A DNA stretch of 64,000 nucleotides from Algoriphagus aestuarii (lineage in GTDB: Bacteria > Bacteroidota > Bacteroidia > Cytophagales > Cyclobacteriaceae), in assembly GCA_017051695.1 (NCBI GenBank), contig JAFIDK010000002.1, forward strand, positions 248,001 to 312,000, read 5' to 3'. The notes under the pieces were generated by a model, which did not search any database, was not told the DNA's origin, and saw only the letters and a list, made by a program, of their open reading frames with translations. Shown here in pieces: positions 37,106 through 46,111 of this stretch. Both the position numbers and the translations under genes were made by a program. Positions within the stretch are counted from its first letter, which is position 1. Every line of letters begins with the position of its first letter.

Positions 37106-38581
37106 TCATTGTTTGAGATTTTTTATGCTGTTTTCCAATTCTTCAAAAGGAATAATCGTTTTTACTCCATAATCCGATACCGGCCAGGATTGGATTATTG
37201 TTTGAACCTCTAATCCCAAGTCCTGAATGGCTTGGTAAAGCCCGATTTGTCGAGGGCTTACATTTTTCGCTTCTCCCTCAATTGGTATCCAAATCAAATC
37301 ATCTTCAAACAGGAGTTTTTCCTCGGGAAAATAGTAGACTAGGTAGTCGATTGTGTGTTTCGATTTTTCGCCGATCAAGTAGATGTCCATGGAATACTCA
37401 CCATCTGAAATTCTCAAGTTGTCCTGGATCAATTCCAATTGAAGAGGTCTGGAATCAAGAGATAGCCTGTCGGGTTTGACAGTTCTAGTTGCATGGACGA
37501 TATAAGAGAGATATTCCTGATTATGTTCAGAGACTATGACTTGGGCCCCTTCCTGTACAAAAGGTCTAACTCCTCCCAGATAGTGAGGGTGGTAGTGACC
37601 AAATACAAAGTAGTTGATAGGTTTGTCAGGTGCTATCTTTTTCGCCTCTGCAATAATCAATTCCCCGTTTTCACTGGTCAATGGGGCTTCTGCAACCAAA
37701 AGAAAATCTGAGAACTCCACCACCAAGGCACGGTCATCGGTATGGCCCAACTCCACCAAATGGATATGCTCGTTAAACGAAGAGGTAGAAACTGAAGGGG
37801 GGATGTGAATCTCCTCTGTCAATTTGTAGTCAGTGGGCCTTTCCAATAATTGGGGGATTGAATCTGTGAATTTAGCATGGCTGATTTCCACCTGGTCCAG
37901 GAGCTTTACATTGATTTTTTTAATTTCTATCTGTTTGGCCAGATAGAAATCTTCGATCTGGAGATAATCTGAATAGGTGTAGGTTGTTTTCACATCGCCA
38001 AACAGGTCATCATGACTCAAAGTCTGGATTTTGGAAAGCAGAAATGTGTCTTTGTCTAGAAAGAGCTTTACAGTCGTTTGGTTGATTTGAAGGCTGTAGA
38101 CAGCGTATTTTTCTTCTAACCTCTCTATAGGAATATTATGTTCCTTGAAGTAGTTCAGAAGCCTATGGGGTAAATATCTTGCACTTAGAAAAATCTGGTC
38201 TTGGAGCTGGCTTTTGGTAAGGGATTCTAGTTGTTCCTTCCCATAGTTTTGTAACAGGAATTCCTGTTCACTCAGGACAGTCTTTGACAAGTAGACCCTT
38301 TGATTTGATCTTAATGTATCGATTTTGCTAAAGTCATGGGCCTGGATCCAAATTTCTCCTGAGGTGGAGAAATTGGTTTGTTGCCAAGGGGAAAAGCTGT
38401 GTAGTAGTTGGTTCGAACTTTCCTGAAATTCGAAGTTTAAAATATTGGTTTCCAATGGCTCGGATTGTTTTTTCCAAGATTCCTTCAAGTAATTAGCTTG
38501 AGAGAAACATGGGAGGTAAGCCCAGGTAAAAGCCAACAATGTCAGCAGGGCTGGTAGATTTTGATGCATTCTTGGGTCCAT
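37106..38581 (-). CDS. Secreted metallo-beta-lactamase-fold hydrolase with degenerate metal motif
   Basis: The 491-residue protein has an N-terminal signal (LPALLTLLAFTWAYLPCFSQ). The first 250 residues are a lipoprotein-like strand domain. From about 265 the metallo-beta-lactamase fold begins, with VFGHYHPHYLGGVRP (His329, His331, His333). The usual HxHxDH has His in place of Asp at the fifth place, so metal binding may be altered. EDDLIWIP supplies the later Asp. It is probably an exported hydrolase of unknown substrate. The start could also be the Met at residue 5. Confidence 0.8.
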   Translation of the reverse strand: MDPRMHQNLPALLTLLAFTWAYLPCFSQANYLKESWKKQSEPLETNILNFEFQESSNQLLHSFSPWQQTNFSTSGEIWIQAHDFSKIDTLRSNQRVYLSKTVLSEQEFLLQNYGKEQLESLTKSQLQDQIFLSARYLPHRLLNYFKEHNIPIERLEEKYAVYSLQINQTTVKLFLDKDTFLLSKIQTLSHDDLFGDVKTTYTYSDYLQIEDFYLAKQIEIKKINVKLLDQVEISHAKFTDSIPQLLERPTDYKLTEEIHIPPSVSTSSFNEHIHLVELGHTDDRALVVEFSDFLLVAEAPLTSENGELIIAEAKKIAPDKPINYFVFGHYHPHYLGGVRPFVQEGAQVIVSEHNQEYLSYIVHATRTVKPDRLSLDSRPLQLELIQDNLRISDGEYSMDIYLIGEKSKHTIDYLVYYFPEEKLLFEDDLIWIPIEGEAKNVSPRQIGLYQAIQDLGLEVQTIIQSWPVSDYGVKTIIPFEELENSIKNLKQ

Positions 38582-38813
38582 GGCAATTGAATTATGTGGA
38601 GTGTTTTTGATTAAAGAAGTATATGATTCCTTCTGCGAAGGAACTCATCTGAATAGGAGTGGAAAAATAAATGATGTTTCCGATAAACTGGAGAAGATGG
38701 GTTGGCGCAGGTGCTGGCTAATAATTGGGCAGATTTGGCCTATGTCCAGGAGAATAAAAGAAATAAACCGTGGGGGAAATCCTAAAATTCTCAGCACCTT
38801 CTTTTTAAGTTAG

Positions 38814-39590
38814 CTACTGTTCTTCATAATATTCTCTGATTTCATTCAGGATAGCGTAGACTTCCTTTTCATTTTTTTCTATTTCCCGGCGTTTCCAAAA
38901 TGTATAGGCCCAATAGCGTCTATGTAGATTTTGGGAGTCGGCTTTCCTGTAGAGGTCCTCAAAATAAGCTTCTCTGTCAGGTTGTGACTCTATAGCCTGA
39001 TGAGCTTGAAGCATATCAAATAACAATTCCTCAAAGGCTTTTTCATATAGGCTTTTGGGTATTCTTTGAAAAATCTCTGCTTTGAATTTTTCAAAAGCCC
39101 GGCGCAGTTCATCTGGGTTCCGATATTTATTTAAGAATGCCCTTGTCAGTTTCTCTGAGAGAGTGGCGTCTTCTTTGAATAAGCGATTCAAATATGAATA
39201 GTCCCAAGAAAAGTTGATATAATCGATTGAGGAGCCTATGAATGCCTTGATGAAACCCAATTCCCCAAAGTCCTTTTCTATTAACTGAACCACTGTATTT
39301 GCATAAAGTGGATCCAGGTCCTCATGGTTGTTGAACTGCTCGACCACCCTATTGACATCCCTGTAACCTGACTCGCTCAGTTCCAAAAATTGATAGCTGA
39401 TCAAATCATTCTGTTGGATTTCATAAATTTCATCTTCAATGGCAGACTTTTGGTTTTTATTGAGAATATCTTTGGCGTCATCATACATCTGATTCTGCTC
39501 GATAAGCTGTAAGGATTTGAGAGAATAGTAATAGGCAAACCCCTGGAAAGAAAGCCCAATTAATACCGAGATAATGGCAGTTTTCTTCAT
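38814..39590 (-). CDS. Membrane-anchored helical protein, paralogue A
   Basis: The 258-residue protein has an N-terminal signal-anchor (AIISVLIGLSFQGFAYYYSL) and is then all-helical and acidic. Its C-terminus, WAYTFWKRREIEKNEKEVYA then ILNEIREYY, matches that of the upstream gene (WPFSFWDRRFREQNDKELIQ, then ILKEIQNHY). The two genes are therefore tandem paralogues. No family is recognised. Confidence 0.68.
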   Translation of the reverse strand: MKKTAIISVLIGLSFQGFAYYYSLKSLQLIEQNQMYDDAKDILNKNQKSAIEDEIYEIQQNDLISYQFLELSESGYRDVNRVVEQFNNHEDLDPLYANTVVQLIEKDFGELGFIKAFIGSSIDYINFSWDYSYLNRLFKEDATLSEKLTRAFLNKYRNPDELRRAFEKFKAEIFQRIPKSLYEKAFEELLFDMLQAHQAIESQPDREAYFEDLYRKADSQNLHRRYWAYTFWKRREIEKNEKEVYAILNEIREYYEEQ

Positions 39591-39591
39591 T

Positions 39592-40545
39592 TTAGTCCTT
39601 GTAATGGTTTTGGATTTCCTTTAGGATTTGGATTAATTCCTTGTCATTTTGTTCCCTAAATCGCCTATCCCAAAAACTGAATGGCCATGAATATTCAAAT
39701 TTTCTGGTGAACTTTTTAGATGGAAAGTTCAGGAATTCTTCATCGCTTACATCATACTTGGCGTAGAATTCTTGATGAAGAGGTGTATTGACAATCTCCT
39801 CATAAACTAGGATTAGGTCATCTATCAGTTCTTTGCATAATTTCTCATACCTGGCATTGGAGAAAAAAGTGTAAAAATAGACTTTGTTTTGATCCCAGAA
39901 ATAAGAAACCTTTTCTGATGAACGATCGAAGGATTGGGCCTTAAGCGCGATATAAATCAGTTGAGATTCCCGCTCGAAATTCGAGTAGTTTTCGGTATCA
40001 GTTAAGTCTGGAAAATCTTCCTCTTGGTAAAGAAAACCAAAAGGAATCGAAAAGACGGCAGAGTAATTGGCTCTTTCAAATTCTTCTAGCTTAGGTACAA
40101 AATCAAATGCTATAGCAAAGACCTTTTTCCAATAAGCAGGCTCATATTCCTTGTTTTGCAATTGAGCGATGATTTCATCTCGCAAGGTGTTTGGATAGGA
40201 TTTAGGATCATTCCCCTGCTGCGCGACATCTAAGAGAAAAAACTCGTATCCATTTAGAGCATTTCTATACTCCTGAAAATGCCTAAAAGCAGTGAGCTCG
40301 TTTTTTATGATTTCATACTCTGGCAAATTCTGCCAATCAATGATTTCAATGGCCCCATTTCTAACTTCTCTTTTATGAAATGCAGTATATTCTGTAAAAA
40401 GCAAAAAAACAGATCCAGCTAAAAATAGCAGCGAAAGAAACTGAAAAGTCCTCACCAGGATCTTTTGATCAGAAAAAGACATAACCACGATGACCAGCAC
40501 AGTGAATAAAGAAGCCACTAGCAATAATTGAAGTGAAAGACTCAT
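39592..40545 (-). CDS. Two-helix membrane protein, paralogue B
   Basis: The 317-residue protein has two N-terminal membrane helices (about 5-24 and 32-50) and a long soluble helical part that ends like its neighbour. One base separates its stop from the neighbour's start, so they are co-translated. The duplicated pair lies between the metallo-hydrolase and a decayed duplication, a hint of repeated rearrangement here. Function is unknown. Confidence 0.68.
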   Translation of the reverse strand: MSLSLQLLLVASLFTVLVIVVMSFSDQKILVRTFQFLSLLFLAGSVFLLFTEYTAFHKREVRNGAIEIIDWQNLPEYEIIKNELTAFRHFQEYRNALNGYEFFLLDVAQQGNDPKSYPNTLRDEIIAQLQNKEYEPAYWKKVFAIAFDFVPKLEEFERANYSAVFSIPFGFLYQEEDFPDLTDTENYSNFERESQLIYIALKAQSFDRSSEKVSYFWDQNKVYFYTFFSNARYEKLCKELIDDLILVYEEIVNTPLHQEFYAKYDVSDEEFLNFPSKKFTRKFEYSWPFSFWDRRFREQNDKELIQILKEIQNHYKD

Positions 40546-40621
40546 AGCTTATCAATTCTAAAATTCTGAGTGTTTTGAAAATTTAGGGTCTGAGTGAGAT
40601 TTCACTTCCTCAGCTGTCTAT

Positions 40622-41125
40622 TCAGACCGTTAGCCGGTTGTTGCTGTTGTTGAAGATGGAAAGGAACATTGCTGGGCTACTTATTGCTGCAAGAAAAAGT
40701 CCACCTAGCTTAAGTCTTGAATGGATATCTTCCATAGGGTTTGATCTTTTGAATTTTAAAAAGGTCCCAGGGATTGGGAAGATACCCTGGAAACCGACGT
40801 TTGTTAGATCAATCTTGGTAAATTTTTTTTTGGATGAAATAGCCAGTTTATATTCGTATTGCCTAGCTGTATTTATGTAAAAAGTTGACCAGTTTTCGTT
40901 TGCTTGAAAAAAAAGGAAAAGGGGTGGCAAGGTTGGATTTTAAAACCGGTTGAACTTTAGAAATTTCACTGCAGCTGAAAACTTCGACTTCGATAAGCTA
41001 AGCATTCATGATTTTTGGTTGGGCTTAGAGGGGTATGTCAAAGGCATCCGAGTTCCTTATTTATTGAATTTAGCTCTGTCGGGTATGCGTATTTCTCCTT
41101 TCATTTTAAGATCCATAAAAAGATA
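40622..41125 (-). pseudogene. Decayed duplicate of the small membrane protein, LytTR regulator ends and kinase 3' end
   Basis: On the minus strand, 40735-40622 encodes MEDIHSRLKLGGLFLAAI..., a truncated copy of the protein at 33509-33730. The next part (40800-40960) aligns by eye with the spacer 33770-33950, sharing AAAAAGTTGAC and AGTTTTCG-like words. The segment 41000-41120 aligns with 34670-34780, sharing GCATTCATGATT and CTTTCATTTTAAGATCC (end of the kinase gene). About 700 bases of the regulator are missing between the two. This is a collapsed copy of the locus at 33.5-34.8 kb. Confidence 0.8.
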
Positions 41126-41152
41126 TTTTTCAAGTGATTTTTTTTGCAATTT

Positions 41153-41200
41153 ATTGCGTAGTCATATGACTTCATATATATTTGTAGTCAGATAGCTACA
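41153..41200 (+). promoter_or_regulatory. Promoter with overlapping ArsR-type operators
   Basis: The -7 box TATATTTG (41177-41184) has TTG at 41154-41156, 20 bases upstream. Between them lies the perfect 12-base palindrome AGTCATATGACT (41160-41171). Overlapping the -7 box is a second inverted repeat TGTAG...CTACA (41183-41200). Binding of the ArsR product to these sites would block its own promoter. Confidence 0.72.
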
Positions 41201-41243
41201 TAAATGTTCGGGTTTAGGAGCTCAACCAATTAAATCAGATACC

Positions 41244-41570
41244 ATGAATATCAGAAGAGATGTATTTCAGGCAATAGCAGATCCCACCAGAAGGGCAATT
41301 CTGTTGTTGCTGACCACCCAATCTATGACTGCTGGGATCATTGCCTCCAATTTTGATACTGCACGCCCGACGGTTTCCAAACACTTGCAGATTCTGACTG
41401 AGTGCGAGTTGTTGAAACAGGAACAGAAAGGGAGAGAGGTGTATTACCATCTCAATGCAATAAAAATGCAGGAAGTGGCTCAGTTTATTGAACCATTCAG
41501 AAAGATCTGGGACGATCGATTTAATAAGCTGGAAACAGTCATGAAATCTTATCAAAAAAACAACAGGTAA
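41244..41570 (+). CDS. ArsR-family winged-helix regulator
   Basis: The 108-residue protein has the ArsR fold with [20 protein letters not shown] and the recognition helix [20 protein letters not shown], then the wing [12 protein letters not shown]. No metal-binding Cys motif (CxC) is present, so it belongs to the type encoded with SRPBCC proteins rather than to metal sensors. It begins an operon with the two following genes (ends and starts abut or overlap). Confidence 0.92.
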   Translation: MNIRRDVFQAIADPTRRAILLLLTTQSMTAGIIASNFDTARPTVSKHLQILTECELLKQEQKGREVYYHLNAIKMQEVAQFIEPFRKIWDDRFNKLETVMKSYQKNNR

Positions 41571-42035
41571 ATGGAAATGAAAACACAGGTAAAGGCTGAA
41601 GATGGGAAACAGGAAATTTTAATCACCCGGGAATTTGACCTTCCGGTTGAATTGCTATTTAAGGCCTATTCAGAGGCAGATCTAATTGAACAGTGGATGG
41701 GGACAAAGGTTATCAGCCTGGAGAATAGGAACCTCGGATTTTATCAGTTTGAAACTTCTCAAAACGGAAATGTGGTATTTAAAGCAAGTGGAACGATCCA
41801 TCGTGTAAACCTCAATCAACAAATTATCAGAACCTTCGAAATGGAAAATATGCCCATGGGTGTCCAGCTAGAGTATTTGGATTTTGAGGCAATATCGAAC
41901 CAAAGAAGTAGGTTGAATATTCAGATCATTTACCAATCTGAGAATCAGAGAGCAGCGCAGTTAAAACTTCCTTTTGCATCAGGATTAAATGCAGCACATA
42001 ATCGACTTCAGGAAATAGCCAAAATAAGAAAATGA
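41571..42035 (+). CDS. SRPBCC (AHSA1-like) ligand-binding protein
   Basis: The 154-residue protein has the START/Bet v1-like helix-grip fold of the AHSA1 branch: ITREFDLPVELLFKAYSEAD at the N-terminus, LIEQWMG and a C-terminal helix SGLNAAHNRLQEIAKI. Pairing with an ArsR regulator is a common arrangement. The gene begins directly after the regulator stop and overlaps the next gene by 4 bases. Ligand is unknown. Confidence 0.88.
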   Translation: MEMKTQVKAEDGKQEILITREFDLPVELLFKAYSEADLIEQWMGTKVISLENRNLGFYQFETSQNGNVVFKASGTIHRVNLNQQIIRTFEMENMPMGVQLEYLDFEAISNQRSRLNIQIIYQSENQRAAQLKLPFASGLNAAHNRLQEIAKIRK

Positions 42036-42406
42036 GTAAAAGAAATAAGATTATTTATTGGATTGCAACCTGTTGGTTGAGTCTTGGAATGCTGTCTACG
42101 GGTATCGTACAACTCATCCGAATGGAGGAAGAAGTACAGAAGATGGAGGTGCTGGGGTATTCACCTTATTTTTTGACAATTATAGGCTGTTGGAAAATAC
42201 TTGGGGTCTTTGTTCTTTTGATTCCTGGGTATACCCTGGTCAAAGAATGGGCATATGCCGGATTTTTCTTTTTGATTTCTGGGGCAATTTTCAGCCATCT
42301 AGCAGTTGGTGATCCAACTGTGGAATATTTTGGACCGGGGATGTTACTGGTTCTTGTACTTGTTTCTTGGTATTTTAGGCCCGATGGGCGTAAAATCAAC
42401 GTGTAA
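42032..42406 (+). CDS. DoxX-like membrane protein
   Basis: The 124-residue protein has four membrane helices with WLSLGMLSTGIVQLIRMEEE, a LGYSPYFLTIIGCWKILGVF loop-helix and a GAIFSHLAVGD motif, typical of small DoxX-family proteins. It is the third gene of the ArsR/SRPBCC/DoxX operon, a frequent combination in Bacteroidota. Its role is uncertain. Confidence 0.87.
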   Translation: MSKRNKIIYWIATCWLSLGMLSTGIVQLIRMEEEVQKMEVLGYSPYFLTIIGCWKILGVFVLLIPGYTLVKEWAYAGFFFLISGAIFSHLAVGDPTVEYFGPGMLLVLVLVSWYFRPDGRKINV

Positions 42407-42520
42407 TTCCAAAAATTTTTGAGACATAAAGGCTTAATTTTTGAATTAGGAAAGAGCATTAAAGGGACTTTTAGACATATAAGGGGGGAAAGAAAGGAAA
42501 GTACCAAAACCGCCACTGAC

Positions 42521-42551
42521 TTTACACTAAAAAAATATTATTATACATTTG
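42521..42551 (+). promoter_or_regulatory. Strong promoter-like pair, long 5' leader
   Basis: TACATTTG (42544-42551) is a perfect TAnnTTTG box, with TTTA at 42521-42524 and a 19-base gap as -33 element. It lies about 170 bases upstream of the next ATG at 42723, giving an AT-rich leader with long T and A runs. A short RNA from this promoter is possible. Confidence 0.6.
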
Positions 42552-42722
42552 CATCCGTAAAAACAGGAAATTTTTATTACAAAATCTTTAGGTGAATTTT
42601 TTTTTATTATTAAAAAAAGAAAGAATTTCGTTGCTTTCTGGTCACTCTTTGTTTTTGGCTTTGGATTAATCAGAAAACTTTAATTCAATAATTTCTAAAA
42701 GTTTCAAAATTTAAATCACAGT

Positions 42723-43316
42723 ATGAAATTCAAGTTTATTTTCTGTTTAGTATTTCTAGGTGTCAGTTCCCTAGGATTTACTCAGGATATCATCACTACA
42801 AAAAAGGGAGAAGATATAGAATCAAAGATACTGGAGGTGACCGAAAAAGAAGTGACCTATAAGAAATTTGACAATCAAGAGGGCCCTAGCTATACCTTGA
42901 AGAAGTCAATGATTTTGATGATCCGTTATGAAAACGGAACCAAAGATATTTTTGAAAATGAAAATCAAGAATCCACGGAGTTTTATTCTGAAACTAATAA
43001 TGAAGACTTGTTTATTAAGGGCCAGATGGATGCAGGTAATCACTATAAAGGATATAAAGGGGCAGGAACTGGGACTTTAATTGCAAGTTTGGTTTCTCCG
43101 GTAGTTGGATTGGTGCCGGCAATTGCTACTTCTTCCACCCAACCTAAAGATGAGAACCTGGGCTATCCAAATTCAGAGCTGATAAAGAAGGCAGATTATT
43201 ATAATGGCTATACCCAAAAAGCAAAAAAAGTAAAGCAAGGAAAGGTTTGGACCAATTGGGCAATAGGATTTGGTGTAAACTTGGTCGCGATTTTACTATT
43301 AACTAGCGGTCAGTAA
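42723..43316 (+). CDS. Secreted/membrane protein of a Bacteroidota-specific family, unknown function
   Basis: The 197-residue protein has a signal peptide ending GFTQ. The strand-rich first half reads DIITTKKGEDIESKILEVTE, KEVTYKKFDNQEGPSYTLKK and ILMIRYENGTKDIF. It is followed by a Gly-rich hydrophobic helix (GAGTGTLIASLVSPVVGLVP) and a C-terminal membrane helix. I know the first-half pattern from many uncharacterised Bacteroidota proteins. It is monocistronic with its own promoter. Confidence 0.75.
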   Translation: MKFKFIFCLVFLGVSSLGFTQDIITTKKGEDIESKILEVTEKEVTYKKFDNQEGPSYTLKKSMILMIRYENGTKDIFENENQESTEFYSETNNEDLFIKGQMDAGNHYKGYKGAGTGTLIASLVSPVVGLVPAIATSSTQPKDENLGYPNSELIKKADYYNGYTQKAKKVKQGKVWTNWAIGFGVNLVAILLLTSGQ

Positions 43317-43749
43317 TAAAAAGTGTGAAGAATTGATTCAGAGGCTTTCGAATTCTCATCGAATTGAATGCCTTTGATTCTAATTCAACTATTCTAGTTT
43401 CCGAGCAAAAAGGATTTGTGAAAAACCTAGATCAAAGTATTCAGGAATTTGGGGCTTAGATTATAAGCTTCAATAAAGGTGAGGTGAAAGAGGAGGACTT
43501 ACTTTAGAGAACCAATTCAATTAATTGGCTTTGGTTCGAGCAAGCTTTAACGGAAACAAGAGAAATGGAAATTGTCGGGACAAATTCATCTCGACCATAA
43601 GAAAATAATGATTACCCAGAGATGGTGAACATCCCCGGCTTTTCAGTGAATGGAAGAGTACTTTTCCCTAGACTAAAAAAGAAAGTTGGAATTAGTTAGA
43701 GCGAATAAAAGCATCCTGTATATTAAGGGACAATCCAAGGGAAGCTATA
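43317..43749. other. Non-coding stretch, possibly a decayed gene
   Basis: No start-to-stop frame of meaningful length exists. Composition and short open pieces in alternating frames suggest an old coding remnant, but I cannot match it to a family. No perfect promoter box for the following gene was found. Confidence 0.3.
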
Positions 43750-44634
43750 ATGATGCACAAACATGTCCAATCCATTTCTACCTTATCATTTTCAGATTGG
43801 AAGAATATTTTGATAGAAGTAAAAAAACGAATTGGAGAAAATAATGTAGTTATCGTTTCAGCCGGAGTGGCGTTTTTTGGTTTTTTGGCCATTTTCCCTG
43901 CGATTATGGCGCTTATTTCCATTTATGGGTTTGTGATGGATCCTCAGCAAATTGAGGAACAGGTTTCTGAAATCACCTCAATAATGCCTGAACAAACCCT
44001 TGATATCATTCAAAACCGGGTGGATCAATTTATCAAAAGCAAAGGAGAATCTATTGGTTGGGGTACTATTATAGGTATACTGCTGGGGGTTTGGATTGGG
44101 AACCTAGGGACAAAATCTTTGTTCAGGGGAATAAACATTGCCTATGATACAGAAAACAAAAGGGGGATCATCAAAAATAATGGACTTACTTTGTTATTTA
44201 CGTTTGGAGCAATTATCCTGATCATTTTAAGTGCCTCCATGATTGTTGCTTTCCCGGCAATCATTGAAAAAACAGGTTTAACTGAGCAGACGGTAAGTCT
44301 TTTTAGTTGGTTGCGATGGCTTGTGATGGGGGCTGTTTTGGTAGGGAGTATTGGACTCATTTATAATTTTGCACCAAAAAGAAATCAGCCGGGGTTTAAA
44401 TGGGTCATACCGGGTGCCTTTTTCGCAACCTGTTTATGGCTTTTGGCTTCTTCGGCATTTTCATTTTACATCCGGCATTTCTGGAATTTAAATGAAATCT
44501 ATGGATCCATATCTGCGGTCGTATTTCTGATGCTATGGCTTTTTATCAGCACTTTTATTATTCTGATTGGGGCTGAATTCAATTTTGCAATTGAAAATCA
44601 TCTGATGGGTGAGCCTGTCCACAAGGAAGGTTAA
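43750..44634 (+). CDS. YihY/virulence factor BrkB-family membrane protein
   Basis: The 294-residue protein has six membrane helices in the YihY pattern: AGVAFFGFLAIFPAIMALIS at the first helix, an amphipathic loop with MPEQTLDIIQNRVDQ, then GIILGVWIGNLGTKSLFRGI-like and PGAFFATCLWLLASSAFSFY segments. It ends with LWLFISTFIILIGAEFNFAI. It is an inner-membrane protein of debated function. Isolated gene. Confidence 0.92.
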   Translation: MMHKHVQSISTLSFSDWKNILIEVKKRIGENNVVIVSAGVAFFGFLAIFPAIMALISIYGFVMDPQQIEEQVSEITSIMPEQTLDIIQNRVDQFIKSKGESIGWGTIIGILLGVWIGNLGTKSLFRGINIAYDTENKRGIIKNNGLTLLFTFGAIILIILSASMIVAFPAIIEKTGLTEQTVSLFSWLRWLVMGAVLVGSIGLIYNFAPKRNQPGFKWVIPGAFFATCLWLLASSAFSFYIRHFWNLNEIYGSISAVVFLMLWLFISTFIILIGAEFNFAIENHLMGEPVHKEG

Positions 44635-44715
44635 TTGCATTAATCCTAAATCTTCGTAACTACAGAAATGAAAAGGCCAGATTCCAGAAAGGGAAATCCA
44701 GTCTAATCATTATTG

Positions 44716-45159
44716 CTACTCGGAGGGAATGGGCTTGTTTGTGCTGACTGATAGCCTGTTCCATGCATTGATGGCGATAATTGCCATAATCACCTGGGCT
44801 AGGTAGTTTTCTCCAAAAGTCTTCACCGCTTGTATATACAACTCTTCACTGAGTCCCTTTTCACTGATCAGAGTTACTTCCTCGGTAATCTGGAGAAGGA
44901 TTTTTTCTTCTGGTGAGAAAAGATCCGTTTCCCTCCAGGCATTCAGTAAAAGAATCCGCTGGATTTTTTCACCCTGTTTCAAAGCATCTTTGGTGTGCAT
45001 GTCGATACAGAAAGCACATTTGTTGATCTGGGAAGCCCGGATCTTGATCAGTTCCTTATGAGTGGAAGTAAGTTCGGATTGCTGGAGGTACTTTTCGATT
45101 CCGAAAAGGGATTGATATCCTTTTGGTTCTACCTTGTCAATTTGCAGTCTGGTTTCCAT
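44716..45159 (-). CDS. AhpD-like carboxymuconolactone decarboxylase-family protein
   Basis: The 147-residue protein has the redox/proton-relay motif NKCAFCIDMHTKDAL (Cys48, Cys51, His55) of AhpD-like alkylhydroperoxidases. The C-terminal helix ends VIMAIIAINAWNRLSVSTN, as in the Bacteroidota clade of this family. It lies 69 bases downstream of a Crp/Fnr regulator in the same direction, so the pair may respond to oxidants or electrophiles. Confidence 0.92.
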   Translation of the reverse strand: METRLQIDKVEPKGYQSLFGIEKYLQQSELTSTHKELIKIRASQINKCAFCIDMHTKDALKQGEKIQRILLLNAWRETDLFSPEEKILLQITEEVTLISEKGLSEELYIQAVKTFGENYLAQVIMAIIAINAWNRLSVSTNKPIPSE

Positions 45160-45228
45160 GTTTTTATCGTTTTTATTGAAACATGTACCAAAGGTATTCC
45201 CCGCAAGTCCGAAAAAACTTGAACTGGT

Positions 45229-45804
45229 TTAAGATCGTCTTTTTGCGCGAAGTTTACTGAGGTATTCTGGGGTCAGCCCCAGGTAAGTGGCGAGTATATA
45301 CTGGGGTACACGCTGAACGAAGTAAGGGAACTGCTCACTGAAGTTGTAATAGATTTCCTCCTTGGAATAATTGAAAAGGTATTTTAGCCGGGTAATCACT
45401 GCCCCATAGCCGATCTCATACATTTGGCGGAAGTAGGACTCCATTTCAGGAAGGTCTTTCAGCAAGGCAGTGTATTTCTCCCGGGATATGCTCCATACAA
45501 TTGATTCTTCCACTGTCTGAATCGTTGCATCGGTGATCTTCTTTTTATAGAAAGCCTGGTAATCACTGATCCACCAATTTTCCAGAGCAAATTGCACGGA
45601 TTTTTCAACCCCCTGCTGATCTATGAAACAAGAATGAAGGCAACCTTTTTCGACAAAAAACAAACGGTCACAAAGGTGATTAGCGGGTAGGAGAATTTCT
45701 TTTTTTCCGACTTCCAATCGCTCGAAATATTCTGGGACTTTTAGGGCAGAATCCGGTGCTAAAGAAATGAATTTTTGGATATGGTCGAGAAGGGCATGGG
45801 ACAT
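45229..45804 (-). CDS. Crp/Fnr-family transcriptional regulator
   Basis: The cyclic-nucleotide-binding fold (LPANHLCDRLFFVEKGCLHS ... VQFALENWWISD) is followed by a helical hinge and a winged helix. The recognition region is RVPQYILATYLGLTPEYLSK then LRAKR. I use ATG 45804 (191 residues), the usual length for this Bacteroidota subgroup, instead of the start at 45834. No Cys cluster of an Fnr iron-sulfur type is present. Confidence 0.9.
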   Translation of the reverse strand: MSHALLDHIQKFISLAPDSALKVPEYFERLEVGKKEILLPANHLCDRLFFVEKGCLHSCFIDQQGVEKSVQFALENWWISDYQAFYKKKITDATIQTVEESIVWSISREKYTALLKDLPEMESYFRQMYEIGYGAVITRLKYLFNYSKEEIYYNFSEQFPYFVQRVPQYILATYLGLTPEYLSKLRAKRRS

Positions 45805-45852
45805 TGGAAAAGCTTTTTGAATTTTAGAAAGCAAAGATCAGATTTAAAAATA

Positions 45853-46005
45853 TATGATTGTCCGCAATGATGCCAGTTACCTTATTTTCTTTGCTTGATT
45901 GGCTGGAAGACCGATGACGGAAGACCGAAGCAGCCTCACAACTAGCGTTTACCATTTATTAAGCCGCTTTAATCTATTAACTGGTAAAATAGCGGATATA
46001 TATAT
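45853..46005. repeat. 153-bp dispersed repeat, copy 2
   Basis: It is nearly identical to 11956-12108 over the full length (two differences) and in the same orientation. It lies between the divergent Crp gene and the serine hydrolase, in otherwise AT-rich spacer. No coding capacity. Confidence 0.9.
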
Positions 46006-46111
46006 TAAAATCGTGATAGTACCACTTTTTTAAGTTTAGTTTTCCCGATATTACTGATTCAATAGTCTGAAAGTCACAACATATGTGATAGATCTAATCG
46101 CTGTCTTCGAA

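Noticed and set aside
38580-38813. 77-codon plus-strand frame
   Set aside because: It starts inside the end of a minus-strand gene, has no motif or promoter box, and looks like spacer composition.
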